From Aquilaria yunnanensis (lineage: Eukaryota > Streptophyta > Magnoliopsida > Malvales > Thymelaeaceae), in contig CM077599.1 in assembly GCA_039654915.1 (NCBI GenBank), positions 83,730,001 through 83,794,000 on the forward strand: a stretch of 64,000 nucleotides of DNA, read 5' to 3'. Made by a program: the position numbers and the translations under genes. The notes beneath the pieces are model-generated. The model was not told the DNA's origin and did not search any database. It worked only from the letters and a program-made list of their open reading frames with translations. Shown here piece after piece: positions 50,837 through 61,962 of this stretch. Each line of letters opens with the position of its first letter. Within the stretch, counting starts at the first letter, position 1.

Positions 50837-53800
50837 TCAGGATCTCTGATTTTTGGGTTTGGTATCCTTATAGGAAGCTCCATTCAATTTGGGCTTCAAT
50901 CCCATCCCCCTCGATGTAATCCAGACATTGTCTCCTGTAAGAAATTTTGTTAGTAGATCTGCCATATTTTCACATGATTTCACATAGTCTACATTAACAA
51001 CTCCATCAGTCACATAAGACTTCACAGTACTGTGTTTTCTTTGAATAGGTCTGAATTTTCTGTTATAATAATGATTATTTACTATATGTATTGTAGCAGC
51101 ATTGTCACAATGTATTAAAATATGAGGTACCGGTTTTTCCCATAAAGGGATTTCAAATAAAAGATCTCTATGCCAACTAGCTTCCTCATATGCAGAGGCT
51201 ATAGCAATTAATTTTGCCTCTATCGTGGACTTTGTTATTTTTTGCGGTTTTTTAGATTTCCAGCACACCACACCACCTGCTACAATAAAGACATATCCCA
51301 TAATAGATAGAAAATTACTTAACAAAGTGTTCCAGTCAGCATCACAATGGCTCTCAAGTACAGAAGGATATCTTTGAAAAAATAAACCATAATGTTTTGT
51401 ATATCTCAAATATTCCATTAAGTGATCAATAGCTCTCAAATGATCCATATTTAGTTTACTAGTAAATCTCCCAAGTATACCCACTGCATATGAAATATCA
51501 GGTCTAGTACAATCGGTAAGATAGTGCAAACTACCAGTTATACTAACATATAGGGTTTGATTAACAATACTTTCATCATGCATGATAGGCAACAATTTTA
51601 TACCATTTGACATTGGGGTTAACACTGGTTTTGTACTTGCATAACCAAACTTACACAAATTTTATTAATGTAATGAGATTGATCTATGAAAGTACCATCA
51701 ACACACCTTGTAATTTTCATGCCAAGAATAACATTTGCCTCCCCTAAGTCTTTCATGTCGAAGTGTTGATGTAATATATTTTTTATAAGATCAATTATAT
51801 GCTTAGATGAGCTAAAGATGAGTAAATCATCAACATACAAACACACAATGGCATGACGATTATCAAAGGACTTAAAGTAAATACATTTATCACATTCACT
51901 AGACTTGAAGCCATTATCTATCATACAAGAATCAAAATTTTCATGCCATTGCTTAAGAGCTTGTTTTAAACCATAAATGGACTTTGTACGTTTACAAACT
52001 TTGTGCTTTTGGCCAGTCATGAAAAAACCTTCAAGTTGTTCCATATAGATTTCTTCTTCTAAATCTCCATTTAAAAAGGCGGTTTTGACATCCATTTGAT
52101 CAACAAAAAGTTTATAAAGAGATGCAATAGCAACCAAAAGTCTAATGAATGTTATTTTGGAAACAGAAGAATAAGTATCAAAGAAATCAAAATTTTTTTT
52201 TGTTTAAAACCTTTAGCAACAAGCCTTATTTTATATTTATCTATAGAGCCATTCGGCTTAAGTTTTTTTTTAAGAACCCATTTTACAACCGATTGTTTTA
52301 GAACCAGGGGGTAAATCAACTAATTTTCAGGAATTGTTTGAAATTAGAGAATCAATTTCATCATTAATAGCTTCTTTCCAACAAATAGATTCATGTGATT
52401 CTAAATCCTTTTTGAAAGAAATTGATTTGTCATTGACATTATAAACAAAAAAGTCCTGACCAAAATCTTTCTCAACTCTAGTTCGTTTGTTTTTTCGTAA
52501 CCCGAATTCCAAATTTTCTTGTTTTCCAAATCAATAGTAGAAGTACTCAAAACTAGTTCTAAATTGTTTCTTTTTTCAATATCATGTTTTTCTTCTTTCC
52601 TGAAAAAAAAATTTATCTTCTTGGAAAATGACATCAACCGACTCAATGATAACATTATTTTCAAGATCCAAAAAACGATAAGCCTTTGTTTTTTGTGCAT
52701 AGCCAAGAAAAGCACAAGTTGTTGCTCTTGCTCCTAATTTTGCTCTTTTTGGATCATTTAACCGCACAAAAGCCAAGAAAACCCAAACTCTAAAATAATC
52801 CAAATTTGGTTTGTAACATTTCCATAATTCAAAATGAGTAATATTAATTTTCTTACTTGGGACACGATTCAAAACATAACAAGCAGTTAAAACAGCTTCT
52901 CCCCACAAATTAGAAGGAGCACTAGAACGAACAAGCATAACATTTGTTAAACCAATCAAAGTTCTATTTTTGTGCTCGCTAACATCATTAGAAGCATGAG
53001 AATATGGAGGAGTTGTTTAATGAATAATGTCCAAATTTTGAATAAAAATTTCAAAGTTATTGAAGCCATATTCCATGCCTTTATCATTCCAAAATCTCTT
53101 GATTTTCCTCCCAAATTGATTTTTAATTTCATGTATAAAAACTTGAAATTTTTCAAGAGCATCACTTTTTTGTTTAATTAAATAAACATATGTGTATTTT
53201 TAAAAATCATCAATAAAGGTGATGAAATATCTATTACCTCCACAAGTCAAAATTCCTTCAAATTCATATATATCAGTGTGAATCAATTCTAGTAGTTCAG
53301 TTTTCCTTTCTACACTTTGAAAAGGCTTTCATGTAATTTTTGTTAGACTACATGATTCACATTTTTCAAAATTAGAAGTGACTTTGGGTATCAAACCAAG
53401 AAAGCTCATGTTTTTCATATATTTTTCATTTATGTGACACAATTGTGCATGCCAAAACTTAGTAGAAGAATGCACATAAACAGAACTAGTAGATGCTTTA
53501 GTCATTTCAATATTGAGCTTAAACATGCCATCACAAGCATATCTTTTACCCACAAAAATACTATTCTTAGAGAGTACATAGGAATCAGATTCATACAATT
53601 ATCTAAAACCAGCCTTACCAAGTAGAAAACCGGAAACCAAGTTTTTTCTCAAGGTTGGAGTAAACAAGACTTTCTTGAGAATAAGAGTCGTACCAAAAGT
53701 GAAGTTCAATTGAACATGGTCTTGTCCCGGAGCCTTAATGATATGGCCATCTCTAAGTCTGATTTCCTTTTCCACTTCAAACTTAATATAAGTTTTGAAC

Positions 53801-54855
53801 CAAGATCGATCTTTGGAAACATGCCTAGATGCGCCATAATCAATCCACCACCCTTCTTTGTCACCAACCATATTGATCTCAGTCAACATAGCCACAAACG
53901 GCTCATCATCATTTACCATGTTAATTTGAGGCATAGTTGCAGTTTTGTGAAATTTGCATACTTTGGTGAGGTGACTTGGTTTGCCGTAAACAAAACATCC
54001 ACAATTTGGATATTTGTCTCATCGGTATTACTTGGTTCCTGCTTCTTGGATTTTGTGTGACAAAAAATTACTTCCTAAAAGGCTTTTTCACAAAGTTCTT
54101 CTTGGGTTTCAAGTGAGCATTATATTTCAAATCATGACCTTTTGGTACCTTGTCATTAGAGGTAGTAAGATTTACCTTGGCTCCAACAGTACCATTATTG
54201 AAATAGGCTTATATGGAATCTTGGTTTCTAGCCTTCTCTTCTACTCGAACACAAGTGATAAGGCTTTCAATTGATATCCCCGTTTGTTTGTGACACATAG
54301 TTTTTTGGAACTCTTTCCAAAAGGGCGGTAGTTTGTCGATGATTGCAATCACTCAAAGATCATCTTCAATCTTTACTCCTTCGAATATCAGTTCATGAGT
54401 AATAAGGCTAAAATCTTTGATTTGTTTCACTATGGATAGGTTGTCCACCATTTGATAGTGGAGCCATTGACTTCCAGCATATAGTTTTGCACTAGCCTCC
54501 TCAGTATCATAGTTTTTCTGCAAAATTTTCCAAACATTCCTGGTACTATTATAAGATTTTTATAATAGTCATAGAAATCATCAGAGAGACAATTCAACAA
54601 GGCATAACAGTAATCAAATTCATCCTTTTCGTATTTTGAAATCCTTTCAAAATGTATTTTTTTCTCATAATCACTCATATCATTGGTAGATATTTTGTGG
54701 GGTTTTTTCTCAGAAACCACATAGCCAAAATCAAACATTTTCAAGTAGCATAAAACTTTTCCCTTCCATCTTTTAAAATGTTTTTCATTGAACTTAAAAG
54801 GCAAATTGAGTTCATTTGAAAGCTTGATTGGTCTTTCACCACAAGACTGATTCAA
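50837..54855 (-). pseudogene. Copia gag-pol remnant
   Basis: Minus-strand order: gag (54,855-54,430, with WKGKVLCYLKMF); a damaged CCHC knuckle near 54,000-53,945 whose second Cys is Tyr; protease with WWIDYGASRH (Ser of DSGA changed to Tyr, about 53,850); GAG-pre-integrase HxxxH/CxxC part with FWHAQLCH and CESC (53,598-53,329); integrase fragments (53,165-52,582) with VLNRVPSKK; RT (52,137-51,619) with QMDVKTAFLNGDL and an intact YVDD; RNase H (51,658-50,837) with CDADW, IEAKLIAIA and SRGMGLKP. The RT and RNase H frames overlap, showing a frameshift near 51,640. Stops and frame changes are spread through gag, integrase and the RT N-terminus (52,140-52,580). RT and RNase H are best kept. Not functional. 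Confidence 0.9.
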
Positions 54856-54887
54856 TTTTTTTCCTTAAAATTGAAAGGTCCAAAAAT

Positions 54888-55958
54888 TGTTGTTTCTCGT
54901 GGCAAGAAATTGATACAAAAGAAAAATAAAATTAAAGATAATAATCTAAAATAAAAATAATATCACCGATGATACAAAAGATTTTGAGCTGAGTCGTGGA
55001 GCTGCCTACTTTCTTTTAAACGTTTCATGCCACACCAATGCAACAGCCTCGGGTCACGCCGCCTTCAAGATATAACAGCTCAACTTTCTTGTTGTGGTTC
55101 TATTCACACTTGCACTATGGTAGAACAAAGCCCCACTCTCACAATTCTTTACCCAATATAATTTGGATATATGTATCTATAGCAAATATTCTTGTAAAAG
55201 ATTTGAAAGAATTAGAGAGAAGGAGAGGCCAATATTTTTTCGGATGATATATATATAAAGGAAGAGAAACGTTTAGAGGAAAAGTAATTGAAATTATATC
55301 AATAGTTGTTTTATGACTTAATGCAAACCTAATGGGTAGAAAAGAATCAAAACTTAATTGTTGTTGTAAAACCAAAACAAAAGAAGTATATGTGTAAGGC
55401 TATGTTAAGAGCCGTTTGAGCACATAAAGAAACAAAATTAATTCTCTAGCCGTTGGACCATAAATGTCTACTTTTATATGCATTATGAAGGTAATAAAAT
55501 GTTATTACCGTTGCAAAAGTGAGGTAATAAATGATTTGGCTCAAAACAAATGTTAAGAAAAAAATTACTACCTCCGTCCCAATTTAGATGAAACGTATTC
55601 TTTTTTGGGACATTCCAAAAAGGTTGAAACGTTTCCTCTTCTAGAAAATTTTAAACAATCAATATACTCTTTTACCCTCATTTAAACTCTTACTACACAA
55701 AACCCAATAAAGAATTTTTTTAATCTTCACTCAATCTCTCTATGCACAAAACCCAAAAAAAATATTTTTTATTTTTTAATCATTATTTAAACTTTCACTA
55801 CACAAAATCCAAAAAAATTAATTTTAGTTCCATGGGTAAAATTGAAAAAAATAACACAAATTACATACACCTTAATCTCCGTGCTTAGAGAAACGTTTCA
55901 ACTAAAATGAGACGGAGGTAGTAATTTCTTTTTATTGAAATAATATATTTGTCCAACA
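54888..55958 (-). repeat. Copia 5' LTR, interrupted by a Stowaway-like MITE
   Basis: About 715 bp once the MITE (55,568-55,921) and its duplicated TA are removed, close to the 734 bp of the other LTR. The MITE therefore arrived after the Copia element. Confidence 0.85.
55568..55921. mobile_element. Stowaway-like MITE (Tc1/mariner type)
   Basis: 354 bp, terminal inverted repeats CTACCTCCGTCCCAATTTAG / CTACCTCCGTCTCATTTTAG continuing to TGAAACGT, flanked by the duplicated dinucleotide TA (55,566-55,567 and 55,922-55,923). CTCCGTCC ends with a TA target are the Stowaway signature. No coding capacity. Confidence 0.9.
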
Positions 55959-56254
55959 GTTGATGAGGACCTCTCCAAGCTAAAATTCCTATTTGTGGAT
56001 TTTATTGATATTGAAAAAGTTTTGTCACGCTAAAATGACATGATTTGTGTTTGGATTAATTTGCGAGCAAAAAGGCATCAACATGGCTTGACACTCAAGA
56101 AACTTGAAGAGAGTTTATTGTATTCCAAATATTTGTTCATGTGACATGGAAGAACTCAATTTCAACCGAGCAACTCAAGAGCGAGTTTTCTTCAAGAGGA
56201 GGAAAATGATGCAGACAACAAATTTAATATTTTAATATTTTATTGTAATTATTT
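55959..56254 (+). other. Coding-like fragment, right half
   Basis: Continues the fragment left of 49,584 after the Copia insertion. Protein-like at first (gttgatgaggacctctcc), then stops, then ttcttcaagaggaggaaaatgatgcag at 56,189-56,215, a purine-rich motif typical of a retrotransposon 3' end. Unassigned. Confidence 0.35.
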
Positions 56255-56509
56255 TTAGGGTATTTTATACTATACTATACTCGGACCAAAACCTAAGAAT
56301 GTCGTAGAAATTACAATTTGCCTCTTTGTTGAGCTTGTTTTTTGTACAATACCAATAATAGGTAAGACTATATTCTCGCACCATCCATTGCTCCATTTCT
56401 GTTTTTAACCACGCGCTCTCCTCAGCCTTTAGGATCAAAAGTTCAAAACGACAAAAGAGGAAGATATAAGTATGAATGCGTAGTTTACCCAAAAGTACAT
56501 ATGTTGTTG
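56255..56509 (-). other. Conserved minus-strand frame of unknown function, copy 2
   Basis: Frame 56,265-56,492, related to 47,653-47,928 (see there). Shorter and more worn; its N-terminus differs. Confidence 0.3.
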
Positions 56510-56619
56510 GATTCCACTCCTACGTCAACACACTGCGTTTACCTGCTGGTGATCCAGAGCCCTTGACATCTAATCCTAAGCTAAAACTTTATTTTACCTT
56601 CTCTCACACATTTATTTAT
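56510..56619 (+). pseudogene. CRK 5' relic, copy 2
   Basis: Same truncated CRK 5' end as at 47,945-48,045: cactcctacgtcaacacactgcg..., then atttattttaccttctctcacac. It retains the GTCAAC W-box core that copy 1 has lost. No DUF26 or kinase exon follows. Confidence 0.7.
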
Positions 56620-57121
56620 ATTTCCTTTATTTAATTTAAATTGAAACTAAAATATTTTATTGCTTTTATGTTTCTCAAATTAAAATTATAATGCATGCAA
56701 AAAATGTAAATAAAGGAAATATATTTAGTCTGACTTTAAATCATATACTATATAATTGGTAAAAATAAAATATAAAGATTGATGAATAAAAAACATAAAT
56801 AAATACTTTAGATATTATGCCAAGTAATATTTAAAATATTAAATTTTAAAATTTTATTCCATTGATATATGTATTTTCATTTAATCAAAAAGAAAAATTG
56901 AAAAAAATAAGAGAAAGGGAAATAAAAAAAGCAGAAAAAGGTTGGATAAAAAAGGTATTGGGGATAAAATTAAACAGAAAACATAACTTAAGGACCTTTA
57001 GGAAAATTTTTGGGAATTCCACAAACATTCCGGTGTGAGGGGGTTAAGAGTATCAAATCTGTATAAAATGATCTCAGTCCTAGGCTAATATTATTTCAGA
57101 TTGTTTCAAGTATTTTATTAT
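56620..57121 (+). repeat. CRK-upstream segment, copy 3, left part
   Basis: Matches 48,046-48,560 and is cut by the insertion at 57,122; it resumes at 60,204. Non-coding. Confidence 0.8.
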
Positions 57122-57739
57122 GAGTACCGATTGCGTAAACCTGGCTTATGCCATAAGCCTTCATTCTATTATATAACTACTGTCACTTTAACCCCTACTT
57201 ATTAAAAATTATCATTCGACGGACGCGTTATGATTTTTATGAAATTGTTTCCTCATTACTACGTCAGTCATTAATATCGATTACCGAAATCCCCCCCCCC
57301 CCACACACACACACCCGATTGATGAAACTAATCTAGGTTTTCAATTTGGTCAAACTAGGGGAATTAATTAATTTGTTGGATCCTAGAATTGTTAAAAAAT
57401 ATTGGTTAGAGCAATATTGAGAAACCTAAGCTAAAACAAGGAGCTTGCTTGTTGGGATAAAATTAACATGAGAAAGAAGAAAAAGGGAGCTAACTAACTT
57501 ACCGGTTGGCCGGAGTGAAACGGATTGGCATTGTTGTCTATCATAGTATTCCAATCAAGATAAATCTCTTTAGAAAAAGATCCTCTGACCAAGCCCAAAA
57601 ACACGATGCATAAGTACCAAATCAATGATGAAGATTATCTACGACTGCTGGAAATCGCCATGGCATTAGACTACTATACGCTACTGCTACTTTGCTTCTG
57701 TATATATGTATATATAACACCATGGCATTATTTGTTCTT

Positions 57740-59372
57740 TATTTTTTGTGTTTATTTTTTGTTACTTAAGTTTTTATTTTTATAAAATACACTATTTGTT
57801 CTTATACATGACCCTGTTTCTATAAACTTCTTGTTCTTTAATATTCTGGTGTTTGTTCTTTAAGGATGGTATGTTTGTTCTTTTAGAAGGGTATGTTTGT
57901 TCTTTTAAAAGGGCATGTTTGTTCTTTTAGAATACATTGTTTGTTCTTTCTTTTACATGTTTATTTTTTGTTATTTAAGTGTTTGTTCTTATAGAAGGCA
58001 CTGTTTGTTCTTATACATGATTCTGTTTCTGTAAATTTTTTTTTTTTGTCTTCTGATGTTTGTTCTTTCAGAAGGGTATGTTTGTACTTTTAGAAGGACA
58101 TGTTTGTTCTTTCAAAATTGTATGTTTGTTCTTTTACAAGGACATATTTGTTATTTTAGAATGCATTATTTGTTTTTTCTTCTACATATTTAGTTTTTGT
58201 TACTTAAGTGTTTGTTCTTATAGAAGGCACTATTTGTTCTTATACGTGACCATGTTTCTATAAACTTCTTGTTCTTTTATCTTCTGGTATTTATTTTTTC
58301 AGAATGGTATGTTTGTTCTTTTAGAAGGCATTATTTGTTCTTTCTTTTACATGTTTATTTTTTGTTACTTAAGTGTTTGTTCTTATACATGACTCTGTTT
58401 CTATAAGTTTTTTGTTCTTTTATCTTCTGGTATTTGTTCTTTCAGAAGAGTATGTTTGTTCTTTCAGAAGGGTATGTTTGTTCTTTTAAAAGAGCATGTT
58501 TGTTCTGTTAGAATACATTGTTTGTTCTTTCTTTTATATGCTTTCTAAAATGATATGTTCGTTCTTTTTGAAGGGCATCTTTGTTGTTTTATAAGGCGAT
58601 ATTTGTTCTTTCTTTTACATATTTATTTTTTGTTACTTAAGTATTTGTTCTTATATAATGCACTGTTTGTTCTTATATATGACCTTATTTCTATAAACTT
58701 CTTGGTTTTTGTCTTTTGGTGTTTGTTCTTTCGTAAGGATATGTTTGTTCTTTTAGAATGACATCCTTGTTCTTTTAGAAGAAAATGTTTGTTCTTTCTT
58801 TTACATATTTATTTTTTGTTACTTAAGTGTTTGTTCTTATAGAATGCATTATTTGTTCTTATACATGACCTTGTTTTTGTAAATTATTGTTCTTTTACCT
58901 TTTAGTATTTGTTCTTTCAGAAGGATATGTTTGTTCTTTTATAAGGGCATCCTTGTTATTTTAGAAAACAATGTTTGTCTTTCTTTCTTTTACATGTTTA
59001 TTTTTTGTCATTTAAGTGATTTTTCTTATAGAAGACACTGTTTGTTCTTATACATAACCCTATTTCTGTAAACTTCTTGGTTTTTATCTTCTGATGTTTG
59101 TTCTTTCAGAAGGATACGTTTGTTCTTTTAGAAGGGCATCTTTGTTCTTTTAGAAGGAAATGTTTGTTCTTTCTTTTACATGTTTATTTTTTGTTACTTA
59201 AGTGTTTGTTCTTATAGAATGCATTGTTTGTTCTTATACATGACTTTGTTTTTGTAAACTTCTTGTTCTTTTATTTTCTAGTGTTTGTTTTTTCAGAAGG
59301 ATATGTTTGTTCTTTTAGAAGTCATCTTTGTTCTTTTAGAAGACAATGTTTGTTTTTCTTTCTTTTACATGT
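57740..59372 (+). repeat. Minisatellite with higher-order repeat
   Basis: Short units of about 22-24 bases (tttgttcttttagaagggcatg type) are grouped into a larger unit of roughly 165-265 bp marked by gttacttaagtgtttgttct; this marker occurs near 57,760, 57,969, 58,199, 58,365, 58,632, 58,818, 59,009 and 59,193. Open frames here are translations of the repeat and not genes. Confidence 0.9.
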
Positions 59373-59373
59373 G

Positions 59374-59556
59374 TTGACACCCAATTTCATCCGACCCTTA
59401 AAAAAATTTAAAAAAATTTAAAAAAATTTATTAAAGAAATAAAAAAAAATTGATTAATTATTATTATCATTAAAAATAATTTTTTTTTTAAAAAAATAAT
59501 TAATTAAATTAAATTAATTAGTTTAGGGGCATTTTTATTTTGTAAGGTTAGTTGAA

Positions 59557-59599
<43 letters not shown>

Positions 59600-60120
59600 T
59601 GTGTGTGTATGTGGGGATGTAAAAAAAAAAAAATATTAAAAAAGAAAACACGAGAACCATCGTGAAAGGGGGGGGGCCTGGAACTAGAAAAGGCAAATTT
59701 TTTTTTTCTCTTCTTTCTCTCTCTTCTTGCTTTCGGCAACGACTGCCGACGCCTTCCCTTCTCCATTCGTCGCCTTGCTCTCCCTTCTCCCTCCTCCCTA
59801 ACTCGCTCCACTGTCTCCCTGCTTCAACTTCATCTTTCCCAGCAGCCCTATAGAAATCGACGGCAGAGAAACCACCATGCCCTGCGTCCGGAGCCGTTCA
59901 TGTTTCGATTGGGGATCCTGTGGCCGGCGGAGCTCTCGCCGTTGAAGGAGGGCCCCGATCCAGACGGTACGGATGCCGACAACTCTCGGATGGAGAGTCC
60001 GTAGGCACGGATGAAGGGCCAGCTGGTGCAGATGCCGGGCGTTTCTACGTCGGCATGTAAGAGGTCCGATCTGAGGCTCCGGACGCGGGCGTGGTGGTTC
60101 AAGGAAATAAAACAAAAATT
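59374..60120 (+). repeat. LTR-like sequence inserted in the minisatellite
   Basis: Starts tgttgacacccaatttcatccgaccc, a common start of plant Gypsy LTRs, right where the minisatellite is broken. Then A/T-rich sequence, a long (AT)n(GT)n run (59,556-59,612), a TATA-less CT-rich stretch (59,690-59,840) and a GC-rich end (59,880-60,100) whose frames I do not recognise. The right border is unclear; it could be a solo LTR or a truncated one. Confidence 0.4.
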
Positions 60121-60203
60121 AAATCGTAGGGATTATATTGTACAAAAGAAATTACTTTAGATGCATGGCTTACGCGTGCGCCGGGCGCACGCAATAATTG
60201 GCC

Positions 60204-61165
60204 TTTTATTATAGATGGGGAAAAAGTGTAATAAGGGAAAAAATATGGGGCTTATTGGATGAGAAGATACTATGGCCAATTCATTTTAATTTAAGCCAAT
60301 TTAATTCAAAACAACTTATTTTTATGTTTATATCTTTTTTACTTGAAATTAATTTTATTTGAAATTTAATATTATTAAGGTGAAATAATTCATTGATTAT
60401 AAAATTTTTACGATACTATTAATTTTTTAATGAAATTTTTTTTTAAAAATTAAAAAAATTTTCATAAAAATTTAATAACATGATAAAAATTTTGTTTCAA
60501 ATGGATTATTACACCTATATAATATTAACTTTCAAATAAAATTGGTTCTAGATGAAAAAAATTTAAAATCATTTTAGATTAAATTGACTTAAGTTAAAAT
60601 AAATTGAGTGATAGTTAAATTAAATAGAAGTACAAGTTTTGATCAAGTGTGAGATTAAGCACGGCAAAACGAAGAAATTCTTAGGTCATATTTTAAATTT
60701 TCGTAGAACCACAAAAATCTAACATTTACTTTACATATGATATTGTTGATTTTTTGAACTTCTAATTTCTTTCATTTAAATATTAGTAATATATTTAAGT
60801 AGTACGTACTACAAACGTATGAATTTAATTAGTGATCTAATGTTTCTCTTATAATTTTGAAATATAATATTATTCATTTAATTTAATAATTTTACATTTT
60901 TTTCTTTATTTAATTAATCAAAAATTTTAATGTATTTATATAATTAAAAATATGATACAAATTCATACCAATTACATACAAACTTTATCTCGATTAAGAA
61001 AACGTATAAGGCTAGTATATCCAAAAAATTGATATATAGGTCCAATCCAATCCAAGCCAAGTCTTCTCGGCTTTGGGAATTGTCAGTGTCACACAGCTGG
61101 CCCTAATTCCAAAATCACTAAATTGTGGATCAATTAGTCTCGCACATTGCCAAGTGGTCCTACCC
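60204..61165 (+). repeat. CRK-upstream segment, copy 3, right part
   Basis: Continues 56,620-57,121 after the insertion and matches 48,560-49,170. Positions about 60,285-60,600 contain extra AT-rich sequence absent from copy 2. Non-coding. Confidence 0.75.
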
Positions 61166-61962
61166 AGAATTACAAAATTTTCTGATTTTTTTTTTTGAAA
61201 GAAACATAATAACTTGAAAATTTTAAAATCTGTTATTTTAATTAATTTTCTGTTATTTTTTAATGCGAAGTGGTATATTTGAGTTATTTTTAAAATATTA
61301 GTGGGAGCTTAGACTCTAAAAAAACTATAATGGTAGATTCACCTACAACCCAAAAAATTAGTGGCAAATTTGAGATGTCTGCCTAAATAGTATCTATAGT
61401 ATAGTTTATTTTTCATTTAAAATTTCCTTTCCATGTTACTACAAATGTGAAAATTATTTTCAATTTATTTTTCAAGTTGAGTAGACAATAATTTTAGATT
61501 TGTATAATATTCATATATTTTCTACCACTCATTTTACAATTTAAATAAATTTATATTAAAAAACTAATAAATAATAACATTAAAAAAACTAATCATTAGA
61601 TGGATTATTATACTCATAATTTAAAATTTTAAATATTTTACCATAGAAATTCTGTCACATTTAATTGTAAAATTAACAAAAAAATCACAATTGGGACAAA
61701 ATTAAAAAAGTTGAAGACTTTAGGAGAATAACATGAAAGTTAGAAACCATTTAGGCCACGACAGAAATGTTAGAGATGAAAAATAGATTTTAGTTTTTCT
61801 CTCTCTCACTCACAGGGTTGCCTTTTCTGTTTCTCCTCTATCCTCTCCAGCTGTTTTCCCCGTCTCCCGGTTTCACCTTCAGAAGGCTCCAAACTACACT
61901 GCCAACAAAATTAACAGAATCTCCAACTGAAATTTGAGACAAAACGTCAAACGGTTAAGGAA
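61166..61962 (+). promoter_or_regulatory. Upstream region and probable 5' UTR of CRK gene 2
   Basis: AT-rich to about 61,790, then a CT-rich stretch (tttctctctctcactcacag and following) typical of a plant 5' leader just before the ATG at 61,963. No TATA box stands out with confidence. Confidence 0.45.

Larger units (their letters stand above)
49585..55958 (-). mobile_element. Decayed Ty1/Copia retrotransposon
   Basis: Two LTRs in direct orientation, 49,585-50,318 (3' LTR) and 54,888-55,958 (5' LTR, enlarged by a MITE). On the minus strand each starts TGTTGGA and ends ACAACA. The order gag, protease, integrase, RT, RNase H between them is that of Copia. A purine tract (ggaaagggaat) borders the 3' LTR. 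The flanks attga / gttga match at four of five bases, a likely target duplication. I could not recognise a tRNA-Met primer site next to the 5' LTR. Confidence 0.9.
57122..60203. mobile_element. 3.1-kb MULE-like element carrying a minisatellite
   Basis: Flanked by a perfect 9-bp target duplication ttttattat (57,113-57,121 and 60,204-60,212). Two paralogous segments (near 48,551-48,565 and 40,690) lack it. The ends are imperfect inverted repeats of about 30 bp sharing ATTGCGT..rCC.GGC. Both ends also hold a hairpin: ggcttatgccataagcc on the left, gcgtgcgccgggcgcacgc on the right. The 9-bp duplication points to a MULE-type (or similar) transposase. No transposase is encoded. Inside are a unique stretch with a C-run and (CA)n (57,289-57,314), the minisatellite and an LTR-like insertion. 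Confidence 0.75.

Noticed and set aside
58060..59421. Hydrophobic open frames such as 58,060-58,263 and 59,224-59,421
   Set aside because: Phe/Leu/Val-rich translations of the T-rich minisatellite.
59548..60115. Frames near 59,548-60,115 on the minus strand
   Set aside because: Low-complexity Arg/Lys and poly-Tyr/Ile translations of CT-rich and (AT)n DNA; the GC-rich part has no recognisable motif.
60173..60203. gcgtgcgccgggcgcacgc hairpin as a Helitron 3' end
   Set aside because: No CTRR follows, and the element has a 9-bp target duplication, which Helitrons do not make.
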